Shown here: piece after piece, positions 1 through 6,575 of the stretch
Layout of the letters: every line of letters starts with the position of its first letter
Position numbering within the stretch: position 1 is the first letter of the stretch
Assembly (NCBI GenBank): GCA_018830945.1
Contig: JAHJRD010000007.1
Span: forward strand, 1 to 34,727
Reading direction: 5' to 3'
From: Nanobdellota archaeon
GTDB lineage: Archaea > Nanobdellota > Nanobdellia > SCGC-AAA011-G17 > GW2011-AR17
DNA: 34,727 bases
Notes under the pieces: generated by a model
What the model was told of the DNA's origin: nothing
Databases searched by the model: none
Seen by the model: the letters and a program-made list of their open reading frames with translations, nothing else
Translations under genes and position numbers: made by a program

Positions 1-1166
1 ATTGTGCCTTCCAGGTTTTCCCTTGGCTGGTTGTTGTCAATAATCACCATCGTGGCGAACTGGAAAAGGAATCCGTTCTCGTCAGACATTGTGGCAAGCA
101 CTGGATATTGTATGTCATATATGAAATTATAATCAGTAAGGCAGAATAATGATGTGAGGAAGGCCATTGCGCTGTTTCCAATGTCCATGAAAGGTTTTGC
201 AGTTAAAAGCTCTCCTTCAGAAGGGTATACATCCATCTTCAACGGCCAGTTTGGAGAAAACCTGAAGCTTGAGCTTATATCTTTGTGCCTTGTTCCAAGC
301 GCGTCCCACACAAAATAATCCCTGTCCATGTCAAAATTTGTGCCCTCTACTTTAATGAATTGCAGGTTTGAGGCAAGCGCGTTTTTAAGCGCAGCAGCAA
401 CCCTTGTTTTTGTCCATACCTTTGGCTCGCATGTAAGCTCTGTCCTTGAAAATGGAATATCCTTGTACATTGCAAGTATGTCTATTGTTTTTTCCTCAAG
501 GAAAAAGTCTGCATTGCTTTTTGCCAAAATCTCCCTTGACATGTCATACATCTCGCCAAGCTTTGCATCAACCTTAATATAGAATTTCGGCAGCTTGTAA
601 TTAAAATCCTCTACAATTATGCGTATGGGATAATCCACTGTAAACAATACTTGCTTGTCTTTAATTGAAACCTCTGTTGATATTTCCCCTGCTGTTGCAT
701 TGTATGTTTCAAACAGCGCAAAGTTTAATGCGCAGTACCCTATCCTGCTGTTGATGTACTCTGCAAGCCCTGCTTCCATGTCAGCTTTTGACGGCACTGT
801 TATTTTCTGCAGCCCGTTCGGGGTTACATAGAACCAGTAAGCTGTTTTTAAATCACTGCCTGGAAATATTTCAAGCGTATTGCCAAAAGGGCGCGCAGGT
901 GTTGGGGGGGTAACTGTTGCAGGCAGCTCAATGTATCCGCCCTGCATTCCAATAAGCGAAACCCCATCTTCTGCAATTCCTGTGATGCATTCCTGCATAA
1001 AAGTATGAAGCTCTGCTGCTTTTTCAGGCACTTCCATTGCAAGCTGCCTTTCCTTTTCCCAGGCATCAAACAATGCAGTTTCCCTGAAAAAAAAGATTAA
1101 AACAGCAAGCGCAACAATAACCAGCCCAAAGGCTACATAAACAGCAATTTGCCCTCTTTTGTTCAT
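1..1166 (-). CDS. Membrane-anchored RGQ-type (pilin-like) protein, C-terminus beyond window
   Basis: The reading frame runs open from an ATG at 1166 to the left edge, at least 388 residues with no stop, so the C-terminus is missing. The N-terminus is MNKRGQ followed by about 20 hydrophobic residues, then a long polar, presumably extracellular region. A Lys-Arg-Gly-Gln stretch before a hydrophobic helix resembles archaeal class III (prepilin-like) signal peptides, although no acidic residue is seen at the usual +5 position. It is a paralogue of the protein at 33209-33994: both carry a 'C-x-IA/EA ... IG(M/L)QGGY' motif some 30-40 residues after the anchor and a GFLFQFA/YVFQFA motif near the end. 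A TATA box TTTATAAA at 1189-1196 lies 26 bp from the ATG, so it is probably leaderless. Function is unknown; a surface filament or secretion role is inference. Confidence 0.85.
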   Translation of the reverse strand, partial: MNKRGQIAVYVAFGLVIVALAVLIFFFRETALFDAWEKERQLAMEVPEKAAELHTFMQECITGIAEDGVSLIGMQGGYIELPATVTPPTPARPFGNTLEIFPGSDLKTAYWFYVTPNGLQKITVPSKADMEAGLAEYINSRIGYCALNFALFETYNATAGEISTEVSIKDKQVLFTVDYPIRIIVEDFNYKLPKFYIKVDAKLGEMYDMSREILAKSNADFFLEEKTIDILAMYKDIPFSRTELTCEPKVWTKTRVAAALKNALASNLQFIKVEGTNFDMDRDYFVWDALGTRHKDISSSFRFSPNWPLKMDVYPSEGELLTAKPFMDIGNSAMAFLTSLFCLTDYNFIYDIQYPVLATMSDENGFLFQFATMVIIDNNQPRENLEGT

Positions 1167-1259
1167 GTAAAAATAGAAGTATTATGGTTTTATAAAGCTT
1201 CCGAGGATTTTTCCGAGGAAATTTTGAGCAGGAGCGAAAAAGTATTCGCATTAACGGAA

Positions 1260-2267
1260 TTAATTCCAATCCAAGTCAGGATTTGTGTAATCTATATCTC
1301 TTCCTTTAAGATATGGCAGGATTTCAAATATGCCAAAGTCTGCTATTTCTTCAATCTTTGGCCGCTTGCATTTTATCATAAATGTGCCAAAGTAATTTGC
1401 TTCCTTGTCTGTAAGCAATGAAGTAAGAAGCACAGGGCTGACACCTTCAAAATAGCTGTTGTTTGCAAAGTAATCGCAAAGCCCATATACTACCTGCTCC
1501 TGCAGCGATGTGTCAATATTCGCGTAAACATCAGCATACATGAATTTCCTGAGCTTTTCAAACTCTTCAAATATCTCACCTTCGCTGAACGACACAGCGC
1601 CTTTACTCCTGCTTTCCTCAACAAGCGCACTGACAATGTTTTGAACTCTGATCCTCTGGTTTCTTCCTAATTTTGCAGTCTTTTCAAGCACAGCATCCCT
1701 GCTTATGAAGCCGTACCTTACTGCATCATCCGGGTCTGAAACATTATATGCAATTTTGTCTGCGAACATCACTGCATTGTATTCCTGCGGTACGTTTACA
1801 TCTGTGCACAGGCTTCCGGAGCCTCTTGAATGGTAGAGGATTCCTTCAAGTGTTTCAGCTGTCAGGTTAAGCCCCTTGCCTTTTCTTTCAATATGCTGCG
1901 CTATCACAACGCTGTTTACTTCGTGCCTGAATGGTTTGCCTCCAATCTTTGAAAGCAGTTTTTCCCCAATATGCCCGAAAGGAGTATGTCCAATGTCATG
2001 CCCTGCTGCTATTGCAAGGCACAGGTTTGTATTCAGCCCGAGCTGTGTTGCAATTGCCAATGCGATTGAAATAACTTCCTGCGTATGCACTAATCTTGTC
2101 CTTACATGCGGGTTGTCAGGCAATGAAACAACCTGTGTTTTAAAAGCAAGCCGCCTGTATGCTTTGCCTTGTATTATCTTTGTAAAATCATTAAGAAAAG
2201 GATCATGAATAAGCGTGTCCTCTTTTTCTTCATGCCTCCTTCCCCTGGATATAAGGTATGGCTCCAT
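1260..2267 (-). CDS. dGTPase-type HD-domain triphosphohydrolase
   Basis: This is a deoxyguanosinetriphosphate triphosphohydrolase-family protein of 335 residues, in the size range of the shorter members (E. coli Dgt is longer). The family hydrolyses dNTPs to deoxynucleosides and tripolyphosphate. The metal-binding HD set is visible: H61 in TRLVHTQEV, H90-D91 in AGHDIGHTPFGH and D170 in MFADKIAYN. The family's YRRLxxKTQV motif lies at about residues 37-46. An in-frame start at 2318 is possible but lies upstream of a good TATA box (TTTATATA, 2291-2298 region, minus strand). The ATG at 2267 sits about 27 bp from that box, which fits a leaderless start, so I chose it. It is a monocistronic gene followed by the promoter of the preceding minus-strand gene. 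Nucleotide-pool control is the likely role; substrate preference cannot be read from sequence. Confidence 0.93.
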   Translation of the reverse strand: MEPYLISRGRRHEEKEDTLIHDPFLNDFTKIIQGKAYRRLAFKTQVVSLPDNPHVRTRLVHTQEVISIALAIATQLGLNTNLCLAIAAGHDIGHTPFGHIGEKLLSKIGGKPFRHEVNSVVIAQHIERKGKGLNLTAETLEGILYHSRGSGSLCTDVNVPQEYNAVMFADKIAYNVSDPDDAVRYGFISRDAVLEKTAKLGRNQRIRVQNIVSALVEESRSKGAVSFSEGEIFEEFEKLRKFMYADVYANIDTSLQEQVVYGLCDYFANNSYFEGVSPVLLTSLLTDKEANYFGTFMIKCKRPKIEEIADFGIFEILPYLKGRDIDYTNPDLDWN

Positions 2268-2288
2268 ATTGGGCAGGAAACGTCTTAG

Positions 2289-2299
2289 TTTATATAAAG
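2289..2299 (-). promoter_or_regulatory. TATA box that fixes the dGTPase start
   Basis: On the minus strand the sequence reads CTTTATATAA, a good archaeal TATA element. Its centre is 27 bp from the ATG at 2267, which implies transcription starting at or next to that ATG and excludes the longer start at 2318. Confidence 0.65.
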
Positions 2300-2321
2300 C
2301 TTTCTTTGGAAAAATCAAGAA

Positions 2322-2333
2322 ATGGGCCCAGCC
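2322..2333. repeat. Copy of tRNA-Val 3' end (acceptor and T-stem fragment)
   Basis: ATGGGCCCAGCC occurs here and again at 2436-2447, where it is the 3' end of tRNA-Val(CAC). After two further bases the sequence here continues TGCGAAC, resembling a decayed T-arm. No other tRNA arms are recognisable, so this is a fragment, not a gene. It could be a remnant of tRNA duplication or of an integration event. Confidence 0.45.
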
Positions 2334-2436
2334 AGCTGCGAACTTCAGAAAGTTTGATCATCAGTGCGGGCGTGCGCTTTGCCCACAGGGATTCATTTGT
2401 TATTATTTGTATAGAATTATGGAATATATTGCATTA

Positions 2437-2509
2437 TGGGCCCAGCCGGATTCGAACCGGCGATCCTCTCCCTGTGAAGGAGATGTCATAGCCGCTAGAC
2501 CATGGGCCC
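2437..2509 (-). tRNA. tRNA-Val(CAC)
   Basis: The cloverleaf folds fully in 73 nt. Acceptor GGGCCCA pairs with TGGGCCC; D stem GTCT/TGAC; anticodon stem TCTCC/GGAGA with loop TTCACAG, giving anticodon CAC; T stem GCCGG/CCGGC with loop TTCGAAT; discriminator A. CCA is not encoded. It is the last of three tightly spaced tRNA genes on this strand and reads GTG codons, complementing the Val(GAC) gene next to it. Confidence 0.93.
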
Positions 2510-2521
2510 ATAAAAAGCAGA

Positions 2522-2595
2522 TGGGCCCGGAGTGATTCGAACACTCGATCTTTTCCCTGTCAAGGAAACGTCATAACCAACTAGACCACGGGCCC
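2522..2595 (-). tRNA. tRNA-Val(GAC)
   Basis: The fold is 74 nt: acceptor GGGCCCG/CGGGCCC, D stem GTCT/TGAC, anticodon stem TTTCC/GGAAA with loop TTGACAG (anticodon GAC), T stem GAGTG/CACTC, discriminator A, no encoded CCA. The anticodon arm pattern resembles archaeal tRNA-Val. It lies 12 nt upstream of Val(CAC) and 5 nt downstream of tRNA-Thr, so the three are probably one transcript. Confidence 0.93.
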
Positions 2596-2600
2596 ATAAA

Positions 2601-2696
2601 AGCCCCAGAGGGGAGTTGAACCCCCGACCTGCTGATTACATTCGGAAATTCTGTTTCCGATACAAGTCAGCCGCGCTACCACTGCGCTACTGGGGC
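2601..2696 (-). tRNA. tRNA-Thr(TGT) with intron
   Basis: Acceptor GCCCCAG/CTGGGGC, D stem GCGC/GCGC, anticodon stem GCTGA/TCAGC, T stem GGGGG/CCCCT (one G-T pair), discriminator T as is common for archaeal tRNA-Thr, no CCA. The anticodon loop is restored to CTTGTAA (anticodon TGT) only if 24 nt are removed after position 37. It is the first gene of the three-tRNA cluster. Confidence 0.9.
2637..2660 (-). other. tRNA-Thr intron, canonical 37/38 position
   Basis: This 24-nt insert sits between A37 and A38. It contains the self-complementary pair CGGAAA/TTTCCG, which would form the central helix region of a bulge-helix-bulge substrate for the archaeal splicing endonuclease. TGTA occurs at both exon-intron ends, so exact cut sites could slide by a few bases. 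Confidence 0.75.
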
Positions 2697-2698
2697 AG

Positions 2699-2715
2699 TA
2701 AGGGTTTTGCCCTTA
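2699..2715. other. Hairpin in the tRNA cluster leader
   Basis: TAAGGG-TTTTG-CCCTTA forms a perfect 6-bp stem two bases upstream of the mature 5' end of tRNA-Thr. A possible TATA element (CTTTTTAAGG, minus strand, near 2745-2755) lies further upstream. The hairpin would be in the 5' leader that RNase P removes. Confidence 0.4.
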
Positions 2716-2770
2716 ATGCACTGCCTTGTATGAATTAGCGTTCCTTAAAAAGCTTTTCGCTTAAAGAATA

Positions 2771-2787
2771 AGAAAAAAAGAAAAAAA
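2771..2787 (-). terminator. Poly-T terminator
   Basis: Immediately after the stop of the coiled-coil gene the minus strand reads TTTTTTTCTTTTTTTCT. Archaeal RNA polymerase terminates at such T-tracts without needing a hairpin. Confidence 0.65.
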
Positions 2788-4137
2788 TCAGGCTGTTTCC
2801 TCAGCCTCTTCAAGCTCATCTTCAAGCTCAACATCCTCTGCTGCTGTTGCTTCTGCAAGCTCCTGCAATGCGCCAGCCTCTTTCAGCTTCAGGAAGATGT
2901 CTCTCAAAAGCTTGTTTGCATTCTGCAAAGCATCCTTTGCTTCTTTCAAAAGCGCCTGCGCATCCTGCACTTTAACTGCATTCTCTTCTGTTTCCTCTGT
3001 TCTTACTTCAAGCATCAAAGAGTGCGCTGCCTTAAACTTTTCTTTTGAAACATCAAGCTCTGCCTTGAATTCAGCAACCAATGGCTCAACAGCTGATGTG
3101 TCTTTTCCATTCTCAGCCATTCTCTCCAAAACCCTTTCAAGCTTTGCAGACAAGTGCTCTGCCTTCACAACAACCCCTGCCATGCGCGCATTAGCAATAA
3201 AGTTGATGTATGCGTTTACCTTGTGCTTTACTTCTTTCCATGCGTCAGAAAGCTTTTTTGCAGCTGCTATTATCTCTTCCTTTGTTGTTGCAGCTTCAAT
3301 CTCTGCTTTTATTGCCTCAAACTTTGTTTTCTGCTCTTCAAGGAATTCAACTACTTTTGCAGCTTCATCTTCAGTAAGATACTCGCTTGCCTCTGCCTTT
3401 TCCTTTGCTTTCTCAAGGTTGTTTATTATAATCTCTGCCTGCTTTGCAAGCTTTTCCTTTGAAGCGCCTCTTAGCTCTTTTCTTTCATTTTCACATTCCC
3501 CGCTTTCAGGGTCATCTTTGCAGATTCTTGCTGCCTTTGCATTCTCAAGCCTTTCTCTTGCTTTTTCAAGCCCTGCCTTTGCTTCATTGAACTTGTTTTT
3601 TGCAAACTCATAGTTCTCCTGCGCTCTCTTTATCTTTCCCTGCTCAACAGCTCTTGCCCTGAAGTCTCTTGCCCTTGCAATCTTGCCGAGGATTGTGTCT
3701 TCCTTTAGTTCTTTCATTTCTTTTGCGCGCTCAGCCCTTCTCTCTTCAAACTCCTGAAGCTTTTCCCGGAATTTTGGGGCTAAAGCTGCAATGTTTGCAA
3801 TTCTCTTCTCAAACATGGCTTTGCATTCCTCTTCTGTCTTGCCTGTTTCCTTGCATTTGTCAACAAGCACTTGCACCCTGTCCTGGTGCTTTTCAAGCAA
3901 AGCATCTTTTGCAGCAGCAAGGCGCTCCCTGTTTGCAGCAACATTCTCTCTTGCATCTGCTGCTTTTGCTTTTACTTCCCTTACCTTCTCTCTTGCTCTT
4001 TCAGGCAAGGGCGTGTCTTCTGCGTCTTCTGCTGTGCCTTCTCCAGACACATCATCAGAAGTGTCCTCTGCAAATGCAGCAGGAACCATGCTGGCCAAAA
4101 ACAAAGCCAGCACCAATAATACTGTTAATTTCCTCAT
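2788..4137 (-). CDS. Secreted coiled-coil protein of unknown function
   Basis: This 449-residue protein begins with a classical signal peptide (MRKLTVLLVLALFLASMVPAAFA, cleaved near residue 23). An acidic spacer follows, then almost continuous Ala/Glu/Lys-rich helix with heptad character to the end. It has only four cysteines in the mature part, in two pairs (VDKCKETGKTEEECK and ICKDDPESGECEN), which could clip helical hairpins. The in-frame codon at 4155 is not a credible start: the ATG at 4137 has a strong GGAGG ribosome site at 4146-4150, eight bases upstream. The T-tract directly after the stop marks it as a single-gene transcript. It is probably a rod-like protein outside the membrane or under the S-layer; no family recognised. 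Confidence 0.88.
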   Translation of the reverse strand: MRKLTVLLVLALFLASMVPAAFAEDTSDDVSGEGTAEDAEDTPLPERAREKVREVKAKAADARENVAANRERLAAAKDALLEKHQDRVQVLVDKCKETGKTEEECKAMFEKRIANIAALAPKFREKLQEFEERRAERAKEMKELKEDTILGKIARARDFRARAVEQGKIKRAQENYEFAKNKFNEAKAGLEKARERLENAKAARICKDDPESGECENERKELRGASKEKLAKQAEIIINNLEKAKEKAEASEYLTEDEAAKVVEFLEEQKTKFEAIKAEIEAATTKEEIIAAAKKLSDAWKEVKHKVNAYINFIANARMAGVVVKAEHLSAKLERVLERMAENGKDTSAVEPLVAEFKAELDVSKEKFKAAHSLMLEVRTEETEENAVKVQDAQALLKEAKDALQNANKLLRDIFLKLKEAGALQELAEATAAEDVELEDELEEAEETA

Positions 4138-4372
4138 TGTGTTTTCCTCCAACATTTTATTCTTTAAATATTCATGCAGCTTTTCAACTGCACAACATCT
4201 AATAGCCCTGGCTTGTTTATAACCATACTTTCAAAAGCTAAAAATTAAACCTTGATTTCTCCTTCTAACACTTTACAAAAGTTCATACACCCTATTTTCA
4301 GGAAAAAAAGGAGGTTTTGGGCTTTTTTAAGAAATAAGAATCTATTTAAAGTTATAATGCGTTTTCAGAACA

Positions 4373-5065
4373 ATGCGCAAGTCACTGCTTATTATTGTTT
4401 TGCTCCTGCTGTGCATTAACATTGCATATGCTGCAGAGCTTCACGGCACTATATATAATTCCCAGCTTGAGCTTCAAAAGGATGTTATTGTTGAAATCAA
4501 TACAGAGCCAAAGCAGTCAATTGTGTCAAAGGACGGCGCTTATTCATTCAATGTTCCTGAAGGCGAATATGCATTAAAGGCAGCGCATTATTACGGCAGT
4601 GAAATAGATTTGAAAGCTGAGGAAAGCGTATCTGTTTCAGCAGACGGCTCTTACACGCTTGATATTATATTGTTTGATGCGCTTGATGAGGAAGAAATGC
4701 TTGAAGATTTTGATTTTGCCTCTGGGCTTGAGGAAAATGGTTCTGTATGGTACTTGGGCGTTGCATTCCTTGCTGTTCTTTTTATTGCAATTATTCTTGC
4801 ATTGCACTTTGCAGGAAAAAAAGTGAAAAAAGTGCAGCAGCATATTGAGGATGCCATGAGATTGGGAAAAAATCCTGACAAGGATTTAGAAAAAATAATC
4901 CAGATAATAAAATCAGAAGGCGGCAGGACAACGCAGTTGGAGATAAGAAAGCACATTCCTCTTTCAGAGGCAAAAATCAGCTTGATGATAGCAGAGCTGG
5001 AGCACAAGGGGATTGTAAAAAAGATAAAAAAAGGCAGGGGGAATATTATAATTCTAAGCAAATAA
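4373..5065 (+). CDS. Membrane-bound winged-helix regulator with secreted beta domain
   Basis: The 230 residues show a signal peptide (1-20), an extracellular beta-rich domain (21-100, resembling carboxypeptidase-regulatory/transthyretin-like folds: GTIYNS...GAYSFNVPEGEYAL), an acidic linker, a transmembrane helix (about 126-147), and a cytoplasmic winged helix-turn-helix (about 165-230). Archaeal membrane-anchored HTH proteins of this architecture are known (COG2512-like), usually without characterised ligands. A TATA box near 4344-4350 lies about 26 bp from the ATG, so it is leaderless. The last 39 codons plus stop are duplicated downstream at 6429-6548. It would sense something outside and act on DNA directly at the membrane (inference). 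Confidence 0.85.
   Translation: MRKSLLIIVLLLLCINIAYAAELHGTIYNSQLELQKDVIVEINTEPKQSIVSKDGAYSFNVPEGEYALKAAHYYGSEIDLKAEESVSVSADGSYTLDIILFDALDEEEMLEDFDFASGLEENGSVWYLGVAFLAVLFIAIILALHFAGKKVKKVQQHIEDAMRLGKNPDKDLEKIIQIIKSEGGRTTQLEIRKHIPLSEAKISLMIAELEHKGIVKKIKKGRGNIIILSK
4946..5065 (+). repeat. Left copy of 120-bp direct repeat (3' end of regulator gene)
   Basis: It begins exactly at codon AGA (Arg192) of the regulator and ends with its TAA stop. The right copy at 6429-6548 aligns without gaps. Only three positions differ (AGG/AGA, ATA/ATT, TAA/TAG), all at third codon positions and all synonymous. Confidence 0.95.
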
Positions 5066-5121
5066 GTTCTTTATCCGGTTCGGGCTTCTTATTATAGCCT
5101 GCTGGGAATACACCAGTTTCA

Positions 5122-5175
5122 ATACTAATTGGTAATGCAAACATTTATATATCTATACTAATTGCTAATTAGTAT
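5122..5175 (+). promoter_or_regulatory. Promoter and putative operators of the ATPase gene
   Basis: The TATA box TTTATATAT (5144-5152) is centred 26 bp before the ATG at 5174. It is bracketed by two 15-bp direct repeats, 5122-5136 and 5155-5169, matching at 14 positions (ATACTAATTG-G/C-TAAT). The second is also the left part of a perfect inverted repeat, ATACTAATT-GCT-AATTAGTAT (5155-5175), which overlaps the start codon. A repressor bound there would block initiation; the repressor is unknown. Confidence 0.6.
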
Positions 5176-6427
5176 GATTTCGAAAGAAGACTTAAGAATG
5201 GTAGTAGCCAGGCAGAAGAAAGAGCTGTTTTCAAAGGAATCTTTTGTCAGGAGAGAACTGCTGGATGAGGTCTTAAAATGGTTTAAGGACAGGCGGGTTA
5301 TTATTCTTACAGGAATAAGGAGATGCGGGAAGTCCACCCTGCTTAAGGAGATTATGCAGAGCGTGCCCGGATGGTGCTATGCAAACTTTGAGGATGAAAA
5401 ATTCCTTGATTTTCAGGCGCAGGATTTTGAGCTGCTGAATGAAGTGCTTGTCGAAGCGTACGGCAATGTGGGCGCATATTTCTTTGATGAGATACAAAAC
5501 ATAGACAAATTTGAAACATTTGTCAGGCGGCTGCAGGATGAAGGAAAAAAAGTGGTGATTACAGGCTCTAATGCATCCCTGCTGAGCAAAGAGTTTGGCA
5601 CAAGGCTGACAGGCAGATACAAGCCGTTTGAAATTTACCCCTTTTCCTTCAGGGAATTTTTGGATTTTTACGGGGCAAAGGCGGAAAAAAATGACTTTTA
5701 CAGGGTTGAAAAAAAAGTTGGGCTGATTAAGATGTTCAATGAATATCTTGCATTGGGCGGAATGCCGGAATACCTTAAAAACAAGGATAAGGAATATATG
5801 CGGACACTTTATGAAAATATCCTCTATAAGGATGTTATAGTAAGATACTCTGTAAGAAAACAGAAAATAATAAAAGAGCTGGTAAGCTTGCTGGCATCGA
5901 ATATTTCCTGCCAGTTTACGTATAATTCCTTAAAAAACAGCCTGGGGCTTTCAAATGCCATAACGGTTAAGGAATATATCTCTTATTTAAGCAATTCCTA
6001 TTTGTTTTTTGAGCTGCGGAAATTTTCCTATTCAGTAAAACAGCAGCTGAATTCCCCAAGAAAAATTTATCTTATAGATTCCGCATTCAGCCAGGCCTGC
6101 GGGTTGAATTTTTCCGAGAATAGGGGCAGGATGCTGGAAAATGCTGTTTTTATAGAGCTGAAAAGAAAAAATAGAGAGGTTTACTATTATGCAGATAAAG
6201 GCGAATGCGATTTTATAATCAGGGAAGGGGCTAAAGCTGCAGAGGCAATTCAGGTTTGCCATGAATTGAACAAGGGCAACAGGGAGCGGGAAATAGCCGG
6301 TATTCTGGAGGCAATGGACAAATTTAAGCTGAAATGCGGCTTGATATTAACCAGTGAGCAGTCAGAAGAAATAATGGAAAATGGCAAAAAGATAATAGTG
6401 ATGCCTGTCTTCAAATGGCTTCTTTAA
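5174..6427 (+). CDS. DUF4143-family AAA ATPase (AAA_14 plus DUF4143)
   Basis: This is a 417-residue ATPase of the AAA_14/DUF4143 type common and patchily distributed in archaea and bacteria. Walker A is GIRRCGKST (47-55), Walker B YFFDE (102-106), and the sensor strand VITGSNASLL (128-137) is followed by the family's TRLTGRY. The C-terminal DUF4143 part (about 190-370) contains RGRMLENAVFIEL and, near 344-352, KGECDFII, the pattern likened in this family to a PD-(D/E)XK nuclease-like fold. I prefer ATG 5174 over a TTG at 5162 because of the TATA distance. The gene stands alone between two copies of the 3' end of the regulator gene, which marks it as an insertion. Cellular function of the family is not settled; selfish or mobile behaviour is inference from context. 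Confidence 0.9.
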   Translation: MISKEDLRMVVARQKKELFSKESFVRRELLDEVLKWFKDRRVIILTGIRRCGKSTLLKEIMQSVPGWCYANFEDEKFLDFQAQDFELLNEVLVEAYGNVGAYFFDEIQNIDKFETFVRRLQDEGKKVVITGSNASLLSKEFGTRLTGRYKPFEIYPFSFREFLDFYGAKAEKNDFYRVEKKVGLIKMFNEYLALGGMPEYLKNKDKEYMRTLYENILYKDVIVRYSVRKQKIIKELVSLLASNISCQFTYNSLKNSLGLSNAITVKEYISYLSNSYLFFELRKFSYSVKQQLNSPRKIYLIDSAFSQACGLNFSENRGRMLENAVFIELKRKNREVYYYADKGECDFIIREGAKAAEAIQVCHELNKGNREREIAGILEAMDKFKLKCGLILTSEQSEEIMENGKKIIVMPVFKWLL

Positions 6428-6428
6428 T

Positions 6429-6548
6429 AGAAAGCACATTCCTCTTTCAGAGGCAAAAATCAGCTTGATGATAGCAGAGCTGGAGCACAAGGGGATTGTA
6501 AAAAAGATAAAAAAAGGCAGAGGGAATATTATTATTCTAAGCAAATAG
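6429..6548 (+). pseudogene. Right copy of 120-bp repeat: 3' fragment of the regulator gene
   Basis: It encodes the last 39 residues of the winged-helix domain of 4373-5065, from Arg192 to the stop, with an identical amino-acid sequence. No start codon or upstream part is present, so as it stands it is a gene fragment beginning two bases after the ATPase stop codon. The identity at protein level despite three nucleotide differences suggests that both copies have been under coding selection. Confidence 0.93.
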
Positions 6549-6575
6549 CCCTTTTACCCATTCTTTGGTTCATAT

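Noticed and set aside
1200-1245. CCGAGGA tandem repeats upstream of the edge gene
   Set aside because: Only two short copies in an AT-rich promoter gap; too little to call an element.
2323-2392. C/D box sRNA reading on the minus strand (TGATGA near CTGA)
   Set aside because: Only about nine bases separate the boxes, and no second C'/D' pair was found; spacing does not fit an archaeal guide RNA.
2215-2535. Plus-strand frames across the tRNA-Val gene
   Set aside because: They read through a tRNA and the dGTPase promoter.
2897-3613. Long plus-strand open frame opposite the coiled-coil gene
   Set aside because: Ser/Phe/Ala-rich antisense shadow of a Glu/Ala/Lys-rich coding strand; no promoter or ribosome site.
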